NCBI RefSeq assembly: GCF_019429535.1
Contig: NZ_JAHXZM010000002.1
Location: 186,001 to 250,000 of the forward strand
Source of the DNA: Sphingomonas citricola
GTDB taxonomy: Bacteria; Pseudomonadota; Alphaproteobacteria; Sphingomonadales; Sphingomonadaceae
DNA: 64,000 nt
Reading direction: 5' to 3'
Shown piece after piece: positions 43,011 to 52,476 of the stretch. The translations under genes were made by a program, and so were the position numbers. Every line of letters starts with the position of its first letter. Positions within the stretch are counted from its first letter, which is position 1. The notes beneath the pieces are model-generated. The model was given only the letters and a program-made list of their open reading frames with translations. It did no database searches and was not told where the DNA came from.

Positions 43011-44459
43011 TCAGGCGGTGACGACCAGCTTGACCAGCATTCCCGGGGTCAGGCGTGCGTCACCGGCGAGGCCGTTCAGCGTCAGGAAGCGCTCGCGCTG
43101 GTAATCGCCATAGGCCATCTGGCGCGCGAAGGTGTCGACGGTGTCGCCCGCCTTGACGGTCGCGATGCGGATGCGCTTGCCCTTAATCGTGGCGGCCTCG
43201 CCCGCCGACAGCGCAGCGACGCTCTCGACCAGCGGCGCGAATGCACCGATCCCGGCACCGCCCTGCGTCACCAAGGTGAAGCTGTAGGTCGCCGACGGGA
43301 AGCGGTAGGCGACGATCGTCGCGTCAACGGCGCGTCCGCTCGCCGACGCCGGCACCGTCGAATAGGCATAGGTTATGCCGCCCGCGCTGCCGGTGCGGAC
43401 CTCGCCGGTCACCGACGCGCCGAGGCTGGTGAACCGCTGCGTGACGAAGCCCGACAGGTCGCTCGTCGTGGGGGCGGTGCGGAACTGGGCTTGTCCGGCA
43501 GCGCCGGTGACGGTCACCGCGTCGGTGCCGTTCGCGATCTGATAGCCTGCGGGCGCGGTGAAGCGGACGCGCAATCCAGGGTGGCGGAACGTCTGGCCGT
43601 CGATCACGCCCTGTTCGGGATCGTCGTCGTAGCGCAGGCCGTCGAGCCGGCGCAGGAAGGCGGTGTCCTGCGCGGGCGCGTCGTCGGGCTTGCCCGTCGC
43701 CTGCGCCAGCGCGCGTGCGCGGCGGATGCGGTCCGCGCCGTTCGGGTGGGTCGAGGCCCAGGTCGGCACCGCATTGGCATCGCGCCCTGCAATCTGCGAC
43801 TGGAGCCCGGTCGAATCGTTCAACTGCGCGAGCATTTCGGCAGCGGCATAGGGATCGTACCCCGCGGCGGTAATGTATTTCACTCCTAGCCCGTCGGCGG
43901 CATATTCCTGATCGCGCCCGTATTTGAGCGTGTAGAGCCCCGCTGCCTGCCGCGCGCCTGCGCCGAGCAACTGCCCGATCGCGCCGTTGCCCGCGACCGC
44001 ACCGACGACGCCCGACAGGAGCCCCCCGATCGACGAGGTACGGTTGCGCGCGGCCGAATGTCGCGCGGCGACGTGGCCGACCTCGTGCCCCATCACCGAG
44101 GCGAGTTCGGCCTCGGAATTCATCAACGCCATCAGCTGCCGGGTGACGTAGATATAGCCGCCGGGGATCGCGAAGGCATTCTCCACCGACGAGTTGAGCA
44201 GCGCGACGGTGAAATCGTTTTGCGCGTTCGACAGCCCGGATTGCACCGCGACGCGCTTGCCGACCTGCTCGACATAGGCGGCTTGCGGGCCGTCGTACTT
44301 GCCGCCGAATTCCGCGAGTAACTGCGGGTTCGCCTGCGCGCCCTGCGACCGTTCGCTCGCCGAGATCGCGCGGACGCCGCCCGATTGCGCCACCGCAGGC
44401 GCGGTGGTCGTGGCGATGGTTACCGCGGCGAGCGCGGTGGCGGCGAACAGATAACGCAT
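43011..44459 (-). CDS. M48 family metalloprotease with LysM-like C-terminus
   Basis: 482 residues with a signal peptide (cleaved after APAVAQ near residue 25). The M48 zinc site is H125-EVG-H129 (VMGHEVGHVAARHS), with the third ligand region in QEYAADGLGVKY. A middle beta domain follows, and the C-terminal 55 residues (IRIATVKAGDTVDTFARQMAYGDYQ and LNGLAGDARLTPGMLVKL, partial quotes) look like a LysM-type module. It is the BepA/LoiP-like type of periplasmic protease for outer-membrane quality control. The ribosome-binding site lies in the 3' arm of a perfect seven-base hairpin (44466-44493), a hint of translational control. Confidence 0.9.
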   Translation of the reverse strand: MRYLFAATALAAVTIATTTAPAVAQSGGVRAISASERSQGAQANPQLLAEFGGKYDGPQAAYVEQVGKRVAVQSGLSNAQNDFTVALLNSSVENAFAIPGGYIYVTRQLMALMNSEAELASVMGHEVGHVAARHSAARNRTSSIGGLLSGVVGAVAGNGAIGQLLGAGARQAAGLYTLKYGRDQEYAADGLGVKYITAAGYDPYAAAEMLAQLNDSTGLQSQIAGRDANAVPTWASTHPNGADRIRRARALAQATGKPDDAPAQDTAFLRRLDGLRYDDDPEQGVIDGQTFRHPGLRVRFTAPAGYQIANGTDAVTVTGAAGQAQFRTAPTTSDLSGFVTQRFTSLGASVTGEVRTGSAGGITYAYSTVPASASGRAVDATIVAYRFPSATYSFTLVTQGGAGIGAFAPLVESVAALSAGEAATIKGKRIRIATVKAGDTVDTFARQMAYGDYQRERFLTLNGLAGDARLTPGMLVKLVVTA

Positions 44460-44465
44460 GATGGT

Positions 44466-44493
44466 CCTCCCGATGCGGACACAATGCGGGAGG
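44466..44493 (-). promoter_or_regulatory. hairpin sequestering the M48 ribosome-binding site
   Basis: In the minus-strand message, CCTCCCG (44493-44487) pairs with CGGGAGG (44472-44466) across a 14-base loop. The second arm contains GGGAGG, the ribosome-binding site six bases before the ATG at 44459. Melting of this stem would expose the site, as in RNA thermometers. Confidence 0.55.
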
Positions 44494-44544
44494 AGCCATC
44501 AGGGTTGCAAGCGGGCGCCGCCTCGCGCGTCAGGCACCCATGCG

Positions 44545-46389
44545 TCAGGCGATCGCGCGTGCGCGCTCCGCGACGATGCGTTCGAGCATCGACAGCGGCA
44601 TCGCGCCCGATTCGAGCACGTCGTGAAAATGTCTGATGTCGAATTTCGCGCCCGCGATTCGCTTCGCATTGTCGCGCGCGCGCAGCCACGCGGCATGGCC
44701 AATCTTGTAGCTGCACGCCTGCCCCGGCGAGACGCAGTAGCGCTCGACCTCGCGCTGCGAGCGTCCACGCGCGAAGCCGACGGTGTTGACGAAATAGTCG
44801 GTCGCCTGCGCGTGGGTCCAGCGCTTGGTATGGATGCCGGTGTCGGCGACCAGCCGGGCTGCACGGAACAGGAAGCTTTGCAGATAACCCGCGCGCTCGA
44901 CCGGCGTCGCGTAACCGCCGATCTCGTCCGCCAATTGCTCGGCGTAGAGCGCCCAGCCTTCGAGATAGGCGTTGAAGAATGCGATCTTGCGCAACGGGTG
45001 CGTCGGCGCGCGCTGTGCGGTCGAGATCTGTAGGTGATGCCCCGGCACGCCCTCGTGATAGGTCAGGCTGGGCAGCGTATACTTGGGCCAGTCGCCGACG
45101 CCCTTCAGGTTGATCCAGTAGATCGCGGGGCGCGAGCCATCGAGGGGCGCGCGGAAATAATAACCGTTGGGTGCGCCGTCCTGGATCGAGGGGTCGACGC
45201 GCTTGATCTCGAGCGGGGCGTTGGGCGGGTTGCTGAACACCTGCGGCAGCTTCGCCTGCATCGCGCGCACACCCTGGTTGAGGCTGTCGAGCAGCGCGGC
45301 GCGTCCCGCATCACTGTCGGGGAAAAGCTGCGCCGGCGACTTGTTGAGCTGATCGAGCCGTGCACCGACGCTGCCTTGCGTGAGGCCCTGACCTTTCAGG
45401 ATCGTGTCGAGCTGCGCCGACAGATCGGCGACCTGTTCCAGCCCCATCCGGTGCACCTCGTCGGGCGACAGCGTCGTGGTGGTCGATTGCGCGAGCGCCG
45501 CGGCGTAGAGCGCGTCGCCGCCGGGGATCGCCCAGACGCCCGCTGCCGAGCGCGCGTTGCGGCGCAGTTCCTTCACCAGCGCGATCTGCCGGTCGAGTGC
45601 CGGATAGACCTGCGTCTCGACGATCTTCGTCGCGCGCGCCTGCCAGTCGCCGGGCAGGTTCGCCGCCTTGGCGCGGGTGACGAGCGACTGAACCAGCCCG
45701 CTCTCGCCCGCGGGCGCCCCGCGCAGCTTCGCCATCTGCCCCAGCGTCAGGTCGAGCGAGAAATCGGGCGCGACGCGGCCCTTCGCTGCCTCCTGCCGCT
45801 GCACCGCGCTCTCGTTGTCGAGCTGCCGGCCCATCAGCGCAAGGCGATCGAGATAGGCTTGCGCGTCGTCGGCGGTCTGCACCGGGTGGGTCGAGGCGAG
45901 AAAGTCGGGCAGAAAAAAATAGACGCCGTCCTGTTGCGTGATCGCGTACGGCCCCTGCGGCGAGCCGAGCCCGAACCGCTCGGGACCGACGATCTGCGAG
46001 TCGATGTTGTAGAGCACCACCTCGCGGTCGATCTTCGCCTGCGGCGACAGCGTGCCCGGATCGACCGCGGCTACCGACGCGCGCATCTGCTTCGCGCGCG
46101 CGAGATCCTTTGCGAGCGCGCCGGGCGAATTGTCGCCGAGTTCGTGGCGCAGATGGGCGTTGGCACCCTTGTCGAAGCCGAGCGAGGTCGCGAACTCGGG
46201 CGAGTTGGCGACCGTCTCCGCCAGCACGCGGTCGAACGCAGCGGTCAGTCTCGCATCGCCGGGGGCCGGGGTCGCGGGGACGGGAGTGGCGGGGGCGTTC
46301 GCTGCGGTCTGCGCCAGCGCGCGCGAGAAGGGCAGCGCGGCGATCGCCGCGGTTGCGGTTCCGGCGGCGAGAAAATGGCGGCGATCCAT
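44545..46389 (-). CDS. DUF885 family protein, putative metallopeptidase
   Basis: 614 residues from ATG 46389. It begins with a twin-arginine-type signal (MDRRHFLAAGTATAAIAALPFSRALAQ, RR-x-FL motif), so Tat export is likely. The DUF885 body contains the zinc-like motif YHEGVPGHHLQ (HExxPGH) and a downstream EGWALYAEQL glutamate, as in carboxypeptidase-like gluzincins. Late conserved parts are SPGQACSYKIGHAAWLRAR and FHDVLESGAMPLSMLE. It is expected to be a periplasmic metallo-exopeptidase. It lies 85 bases upstream of the M48 gene in the same direction, suggesting a shared envelope proteolysis role by position only. Confidence 0.88.
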   Translation of the reverse strand: MDRRHFLAAGTATAAIAALPFSRALAQTAANAPATPVPATPAPGDARLTAAFDRVLAETVANSPEFATSLGFDKGANAHLRHELGDNSPGALAKDLARAKQMRASVAAVDPGTLSPQAKIDREVVLYNIDSQIVGPERFGLGSPQGPYAITQQDGVYFFLPDFLASTHPVQTADDAQAYLDRLALMGRQLDNESAVQRQEAAKGRVAPDFSLDLTLGQMAKLRGAPAGESGLVQSLVTRAKAANLPGDWQARATKIVETQVYPALDRQIALVKELRRNARSAAGVWAIPGGDALYAAALAQSTTTTLSPDEVHRMGLEQVADLSAQLDTILKGQGLTQGSVGARLDQLNKSPAQLFPDSDAGRAALLDSLNQGVRAMQAKLPQVFSNPPNAPLEIKRVDPSIQDGAPNGYYFRAPLDGSRPAIYWINLKGVGDWPKYTLPSLTYHEGVPGHHLQISTAQRAPTHPLRKIAFFNAYLEGWALYAEQLADEIGGYATPVERAGYLQSFLFRAARLVADTGIHTKRWTHAQATDYFVNTVGFARGRSQREVERYCVSPGQACSYKIGHAAWLRARDNAKRIAGAKFDIRHFHDVLESGAMPLSMLERIVAERARAIA

Positions 46390-46578
46390 GCGGGCATCCT
46401 GTGCGAGGGGAAAGGTCAGGGAAGCGAGCCTAACCGTCCGCGCGGGTGTTGCAAGGGGGTAAGACACATGCCGGCTGGAGTACGATCGCGACGACTAGTT
46501 TTGCGAGCAGCCATCGGGCGGACGCGCGAGGCCGCCGGTCGCGTTACCCGGTTCCGACATTCAGCACGGGGCCTGCGA

Positions 46579-48732
46579 TCACACGCGTTCGGCGGCGTTC
46601 ACCATGTCGGCGGCGCGAAGCGCTGCGAGCAGGCGCATCAGCTGGTGCGCGTCGTGGACCTCGACGTCGATGGTGTTGGTGTGGAATTGCGTGTCGCGGC
46701 TGTCGAGCCGGATGTTGATGATATTGGCCTTGTGCTGGCCGATGATCGTCGCGAGGCTGCCGAGCGTGCCGGGCTCGTTCTTGACCTCGACCGAGATGCG
46801 CGCGGTCGCGCCCTCGGTCTTGTTGCCCCATTTGACGTCGATCCAGTCGGTTTCTTCCTCCGATCGATCGGCGAGGTCGGCGAGCGTCGCGCAGTCGATC
46901 GCGTGCACCTCGATCGAGGCGTCGGGGCGGCGCAGGCCCACGATGCGGTCGCCCGGCACCGGGTGGCAGCAGGTGCCCAGCTCATAGGCGACGCCGGGTG
47001 CGAGCCCCTCGATCGAGATCGCGCTCGACTGCGGCGCGTGCGCGACGTCGGCGCCCGCGGAACCGGGCATCAACGCTTCCATCACCTGCTGGTCGGTCAG
47101 CGTCTTGCGCGCGATCGCCTGCATCAAAGCGCCCTCGTCGGGCAACTTCAACCGCGCGAGTGCGTGGGTCATCGCGTCGGCGGCGAGGGTGGCGGGCAGG
47201 CGGTGGACGATGTCGTCGTAGAGCTTGCGCCCGAGCGCGATCGACTGCTCGCGCTCGACCTGACGCAGGTGGCGGCGGATCGCGGCGAGCGCCTTGCCCG
47301 TGATCGCGAACGACAGCCAGTTCGCTTGCGGCTCCTGCGCCTTTGAACGCAGGACCTGTACCTGATCGCCGTTCTCGATCGGGGTGCGCAAGGGAACGAC
47401 GCGGCCGTTGATCTTCGCGCCGACCGCCTGATCGCCCAGATCGGTGTGGACCGCGTAGGCGAAGTCGATCGGCGTCGCGCCCTTGGGCAACTGGATCAGC
47501 TCGCCCTTGGGGGTGAAGGCGAAGATGCGATCCTGGTACATCGCCATGCGGGTATGCTCGAGCAGTTCCTCGGGCGTTTCGGCATTGTCGAGGATCTCGA
47601 CCAGATCGGCGATCCAGCTCGGCTTGTTGTCGAGATCGACCGGGGCGGCATGGTCGCCCGCCTGCTTGTACGCCCAGTGCGCGGCGAGCCCGAACTCGGC
47701 CTCGGCGTGCATTTCCTCCGTGCGGATCTGTATCTCGATGCGGCGGTTCTCGGCGTGGATCACGCTGGTGTGAAGCGAGCGATAGCCGTTGCGCTTGGGC
47801 GTCGAGATGAAATCCTTGAAGCGGCCGGGGACCATCGGCCAGCGCCCGTGGATGATGCCCAGCGCCTTGTAGCAATCCTCGATCGTCGGCACGATGACGC
47901 GGAACGCCATGATGTCGGAGAGTTGCTCGAAGCTGATGTGGCGCTCCTGCATCTTGCGCCAGATGCTATACGGGTGCTTCTCGCGCCCCGTCACCTCGCC
48001 CTCGATCCCCTTGCGCGCGAGCAGCAGCTTCAGCCCCGAACCGATCTTGGCGATCCGGTCGCCGCCGCCCTCGTTGAGCAGCGCGAGCCGCTTGGTGATT
48101 GATTCGTATGCCTCGGGTTCGAGCTGGCGGAAGGCGAGTGTCTGCATCTCCTTCATGAACTCGTACATGCCGATCCGCTCCGCGAGCGGGGCGTAGATGT
48201 CCATCGTCTCCTTCGCGATGCGGCGCCGCTTCTCGGGCTTCGCGATGAAGTGCAGCGTGCGCATGTTGTGGAGGCGGTCGGCGAGCTTCACCAGCAGCAC
48301 GCGAATGTCGCCCGACATCGCGAGCAGGAACTTGCGCAGATTCTCCGCCGCGCGCTCGCTCTCGGTCTGTGCCTCGATCTTGCTGAGCTTGGTGACGCCG
48401 TCGACCAGCCGCGCGACGTTGCTGCCGAAGATCCGCTCGATTTCTTGCGGAGTCGCGACGGTATCCTCGACCGTGTCGTGCAGAATCGCGGTGGCGATCG
48501 TCTCGTCGTCGAGGTGGAGTTCGGTCAGGATGCCCGCCACCTCGATCGGGTGGCTGAAATAGGGGTCGCCGTTGGCACGTTTCTGCGTGCCGTGCGCATT
48601 GACCGAGAAGACATAGGCGCGGTTGAGCATCGCCTCGTCGGCGTCGGGGTCGTAGTCGAGCACCCGGTCGACCAATTCGTACTGTCTGAGCACGTCGCTA
48701 GGATGGGGTGATTGGCTGCTGCTTTGCAACAC
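46579..48732 (-). CDS. bifunctional (p)ppGpp synthetase/hydrolase (Rsh)
   Basis: 717 residues from GTG 48732. A GTG at 48693, beginning VLRQYELVDRVLDYDPD, is an equally plausible start. Domains in order: HD hydrolase (FSHPIEVAGIL, ILHDTVEDT, LLVKLADRLHNMRTL) intact at about 55-160; synthetase (REKHPYSIWRKM, FKDFISTPKRNGYRSLHT); TGS (FTPKGELIQLPKGATPIDFAY, as TPKGELIQLPKG) near 400; ACT at the C-terminus (NEPGTLGSLATIIGQHKANI). Both activities look preserved, so this is the single SpoT/Rel-type stringent-response enzyme expected in alphaproteobacteria. It usually accompanies pyrE/recO or similar genes, none of which is visible here. Confidence 0.95.
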   Translation of the reverse strand: MLQSSSQSPHPSDVLRQYELVDRVLDYDPDADEAMLNRAYVFSVNAHGTQKRANGDPYFSHPIEVAGILTELHLDDETIATAILHDTVEDTVATPQEIERIFGSNVARLVDGVTKLSKIEAQTESERAAENLRKFLLAMSGDIRVLLVKLADRLHNMRTLHFIAKPEKRRRIAKETMDIYAPLAERIGMYEFMKEMQTLAFRQLEPEAYESITKRLALLNEGGGDRIAKIGSGLKLLLARKGIEGEVTGREKHPYSIWRKMQERHISFEQLSDIMAFRVIVPTIEDCYKALGIIHGRWPMVPGRFKDFISTPKRNGYRSLHTSVIHAENRRIEIQIRTEEMHAEAEFGLAAHWAYKQAGDHAAPVDLDNKPSWIADLVEILDNAETPEELLEHTRMAMYQDRIFAFTPKGELIQLPKGATPIDFAYAVHTDLGDQAVGAKINGRVVPLRTPIENGDQVQVLRSKAQEPQANWLSFAITGKALAAIRRHLRQVEREQSIALGRKLYDDIVHRLPATLAADAMTHALARLKLPDEGALMQAIARKTLTDQQVMEALMPGSAGADVAHAPQSSAISIEGLAPGVAYELGTCCHPVPGDRIVGLRRPDASIEVHAIDCATLADLADRSEEETDWIDVKWGNKTEGATARISVEVKNEPGTLGSLATIIGQHKANIINIRLDSRDTQFHTNTIDVEVHDAHQLMRLLAALRAADMVNAAERV

Positions 48733-48762
48733 AATTGCTTCGACCGGTCTGATCGAGCGAAT

Positions 48763-48800
48763 AAAAAGAGCCCCGGTCGCGGGAGTTGCGACCGGGGCTC
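48763..48800 (-). terminator. intrinsic terminator
   Basis: A perfect 13-base stem GAGCCCCGGTCGC / GCGACCGGGGCTC (48768-48780 with 48788-48800) with a seven-base loop. On the minus strand it is followed by a run of T (complement of AAAAA at 48763-48767). It ends the small secreted-protein gene upstream before the rsh start. Confidence 0.88.
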
Positions 48801-48862
48801 ACGAGCTCGCGGCGGAGAGGGGCCGCGACCTGGGGAAGCTTAAAAAGCTTGAGGAATGCTGC

Positions 48863-49201
48863 TTAGTTGGCGGCGACGTTCTGCGCGGGCAGCTTCGCCT
48901 TGCCGTTGCACTTCTCGAGCTGCGCATCGTCATACGCCTTGCCGCCGACGCTGAACGCCGACAGGCCGCCGACGTCGCGCGCGACGAGCTGGCACAACAC
49001 GGTGTCGCGCTCGGGCGCGCGGGCGGCGACGAAGGCACCGTTCTGCTGCGACCACAGGGTCGAGCGCGTGATCAGACGGGTCTTCTCGACCTTCGCAACC
49101 GGGGTGGCGACGTAATAGCCGGTCGGCGTCTCGGCCTGCACGCCGGCGGCGGCGAGGATCGCGGCGGTAGCGACGATGGCGGAAGCAATGCGACGGATCA
49201 T
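48863..49201 (-). CDS. small secreted protein of unknown function
   Basis: 112 residues from ATG 49201, with GGAG seven bases upstream. The signal peptide is MIRRIASAIVATAAILAAAGVQA. The mature part of about 88 residues has TPTGYYVATPVAKVEKTRLITRSTLW (in part), then ERDTVLCQLVARDVGG and a second cysteine in LEKCNGKAK; the two could form a disulfide. A strong terminator follows. I recognise no named family, although small proteins of this layout recur in sphingomonads. It is periplasmic by prediction. It stands alone between rsh and the HxlR regulator. Confidence 0.72.
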   Translation of the reverse strand: MIRRIASAIVATAAILAAAGVQAETPTGYYVATPVAKVEKTRLITRSTLWSQQNGAFVAARAPERDTVLCQLVARDVGGLSAFSVGGKAYDDAQLEKCNGKAKLPAQNVAAN

Positions 49202-49373
49202 GGGGAGGCTCCGTGAAGAATAGTTGCGAATCACTACCTAGCTCGCGTCAATCTTAGTTTCAAGTAGAAACTCGCATGTGCGAGTATCAAATAGCAACCT
49301 ATATATGGCGTGGTGAAAAGCGTTTCGGCGAGCCCGCGCCTTGCGCTAGGTTCGCCCGCGAAGAGGATGCGTA

Positions 49374-49844
49374 ATGGGTCAAGTGCGTGAAAATCTGGCG
49401 GAATGCTCGCTGCCCGCGGCACTGGAACTGATGGGTGATCGCTGGGCGTTCCTGATCCTGCGCGCCGCGTTTAACGGCCTGCATCATTTCGAGGAGCTGC
49501 AGCAGGAGCTCGGCATCGCGCGCAACATCCTCGCCAACCGACTCGCGCGCTTCGTCGATCACGGCCTGATGGAACGCGCCAGCGTGCCCGAGGACCGGCG
49601 CAAGATCGTCTACAATCTGACCGAGAAGGGGTTCGCGCTGCTGCCGACGATGGTCGCGCTCAGACAATGGGGCGAGCGGTGGGAGACGGGCAGCCCGGCA
49701 TTCCCGATCCTGGTCGACGTCCGCGACGGACGCCCGATCCAGCAGGTCGCGGTGCTGAGCCATGACGGCCGCCCGTTGGGCAAGGGCGACCTCCACTGGG
49801 CGCTACCCGGCGACGTCGAGGATCAGGCGGCGCGCGCCGGCTGA
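49374..49844 (+). CDS. HxlR family winged-helix transcriptional regulator
   Basis: 156 residues. C11 lies in ECSLPAALELMGDRWAFLILR, the diagnostic N-terminal cysteine and GDRW of the HxlR group. The recognition helix region is FEELQQELGIARNILANRLARFVDHGL (in part), followed by the wing RRKIVYNLTEKG. A C-terminal extension from about residue 105 (PAFPILVDVRDGRPIQ) is also seen in many members. HxlR proteins often sense aldehydes, quinones or oxidants through the cysteine. No target gene is obvious: the nearest gene is the convergent thioesterase, and upstream lies the divergent secreted protein. Confidence 0.9.
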   Translation: MGQVRENLAECSLPAALELMGDRWAFLILRAAFNGLHHFEELQQELGIARNILANRLARFVDHGLMERASVPEDRRKIVYNLTEKGFALLPTMVALRQWGERWETGSPAFPILVDVRDGRPIQQVAVLSHDGRPLGKGDLHWALPGDVEDQAARAG

Positions 49845-49852
49845 TCGCGGGA

Positions 49853-50281
49853 TCACCCGGAGGGCAGACGCTCCAGATGCGCGCGGATCGCATCCGATAG
49901 CGGCACGGGGCGGCCCGTCGACAGATCGACGTGAACGCTCACCATCGTGATCGCGCAGCACAAGGTGCCGGTCGCGGGGTTCGCCAGCTCGAACCGCTTG
50001 GTGATGCTGGTGGTGCCGAGCTTCTCGATCCGCACGAACGCCTCGACCTCGTCGCCGAGGCGGAACGGCGCCAGGTAATCGATCTCGGTGCGGCGGACGT
50101 TGAACTCGGCGTTGCGCCATTCGTCGCCCAGCGCCTGCGCGATCCCGGTCCAGTCCCAGAATTCGGTCACCGCGACGTCGGCATATTCGAGATAGCGAGA
50201 ATTGAAGACGATCTTCTGCCCGTCGATCTCGGCGTAGCGGACCTTGAAGCGGGTGGAAAAAGCGAAGCCGGGTCGGGTCAT
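49853..50281 (-). CDS. acyl-CoA thioesterase (hot-dog fold)
   Basis: 142 residues of the 4-hydroxybenzoyl-CoA thioesterase/YbgC group. RVRYAEIDGQ-like FKVRYAEIDGQKIVFNSRYLEY has the catalytic aspartate in the EIDG turn. Hot-dog strands follow (IDYLAPFRLGDEVEAFVRIEKLG, shown in part as APFRLGDEVEAF). The start ATG at 50281 gives the family N-terminus. It hydrolyses short acyl-CoA esters in the cytoplasm; the chain preference is not readable. It follows the TSUP permease gene by eleven bases in the same direction and is convergent with the HxlR gene, nine bases apart. Confidence 0.85.
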   Translation of the reverse strand: MTRPGFAFSTRFKVRYAEIDGQKIVFNSRYLEYADVAVTEFWDWTGIAQALGDEWRNAEFNVRRTEIDYLAPFRLGDEVEAFVRIEKLGTTSITKRFELANPATGTLCCAITMVSVHVDLSTGRPVPLSDAIRAHLERLPSG

Positions 50282-50292
50282 GCGATGAAGGC

Positions 50293-51066
50293 TCAGAAGA
50301 ACAGCCGCACGCCGACGATTGCGAGCGTCGCGGCGAGGACGGGGGTCAGCACGCGATCGGACACGCGCGTTGCGATCAGGCTGCCCGCGATGATGCCGGG
50401 GATCGACCCGAGCAGCAGCGACACGAGCAGGCTCACGTCGACCGAGCCGATCCACCAATGCCCCAGCCCCGCGATCAACGTCAGCGGCACCGCGTGCGCG
50501 ATGTCCGACCCGACCAGCCGGTTCACCGGCAGTTGCGGGTAGAGGATCAGCAGCGCGGTCATGCCGAGCGCGCCCGCGCCGACCGAGGTGAGCGATACCA
50601 TCACCCCGAGCATGACGCCCAGCAGCACGGTCAGCCCCGTCAGCCGCCGCGGCGACATGCCGGCGAAGCGCGGACCAAGCGCGGCGACGATCCGCGCGCG
50701 AAAGAACAGCGCCACCGCGGTCGCGACCAACGCCGCACCCAGGATCAGCGCGATCGCGCTGCTCGTGTCGTCGGAGCGCGGCACGCGGCTGAGCAGCAGC
50801 AATGTCACGATCGTCGCGGGCACGCTGCCGATCGCCAGCCGCCGGACCACCGACCATTCGACGGTCCCGCGCGAACCGTGCACCGTCGTCCCAACCGCCT
50901 TGGTCGCCGAGGCGTAGAGCAGGTCGGTGCCGACCGCGGTGGTCGGGTGGAAACCGAACAACAGCACGAGCAGCGGAGTCATCAGCGATCCGCCGCCGAC
51001 GCCGGTCAATCCGACCAGCATGCCGACCAGCACGCCCGCGAGCGAGTAGAGCGGATTGACCGTCAT
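50293..51066 (-). CDS. TSUP family transporter (TauE/SafE type)
   Basis: 257 residues with about eight membrane helices. The first conserved repeat has GVLVGMLVGLTGVGGGSLMTPLLVLLFG (in part: GLTGVGGGSLMTPLLV), and the second repeat shows the matching motif GVMVSLTSVGAGALGMTALL. The family moves sulfite, sulfoacetate, sulfolactate or other organic anions across the inner membrane. ATG 51066 was chosen because the upstream in-frame stretch is not family-like and GGAG lies nine bases upstream. It is followed by the thioesterase gene; a shared role is possible but unproven. Confidence 0.88.
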   Translation of the reverse strand: MTVNPLYSLAGVLVGMLVGLTGVGGGSLMTPLLVLLFGFHPTTAVGTDLLYASATKAVGTTVHGSRGTVEWSVVRRLAIGSVPATIVTLLLLSRVPRSDDTSSAIALILGAALVATAVALFFRARIVAALGPRFAGMSPRRLTGLTVLLGVMLGVMVSLTSVGAGALGMTALLILYPQLPVNRLVGSDIAHAVPLTLIAGLGHWWIGSVDVSLLVSLLLGSIPGIIAGSLIATRVSDRVLTPVLAATLAIVGVRLFF

Positions 51067-51151
51067 CGGCAGATGCTCCCCAGCGTACCGGCCACGTTCG
51101 CCGCGCCGGGGCTCGGCGTGGTGGGGCGCGTGCCTCCCTGTACCAAGCGCG

Positions 51152-52360
<1,209 letters not shown>

Positions 52361-52476
52361 CATGCTCCCTTTCGCGCGTTCACTATACGGACGAACGCCG
52401 CTAGATACTAATGGCGGTTCTGCTTCGCGGCGGCAAAGATAAGCCACGCGCGGACAGTAAAACGGGAGAGGTGCGG

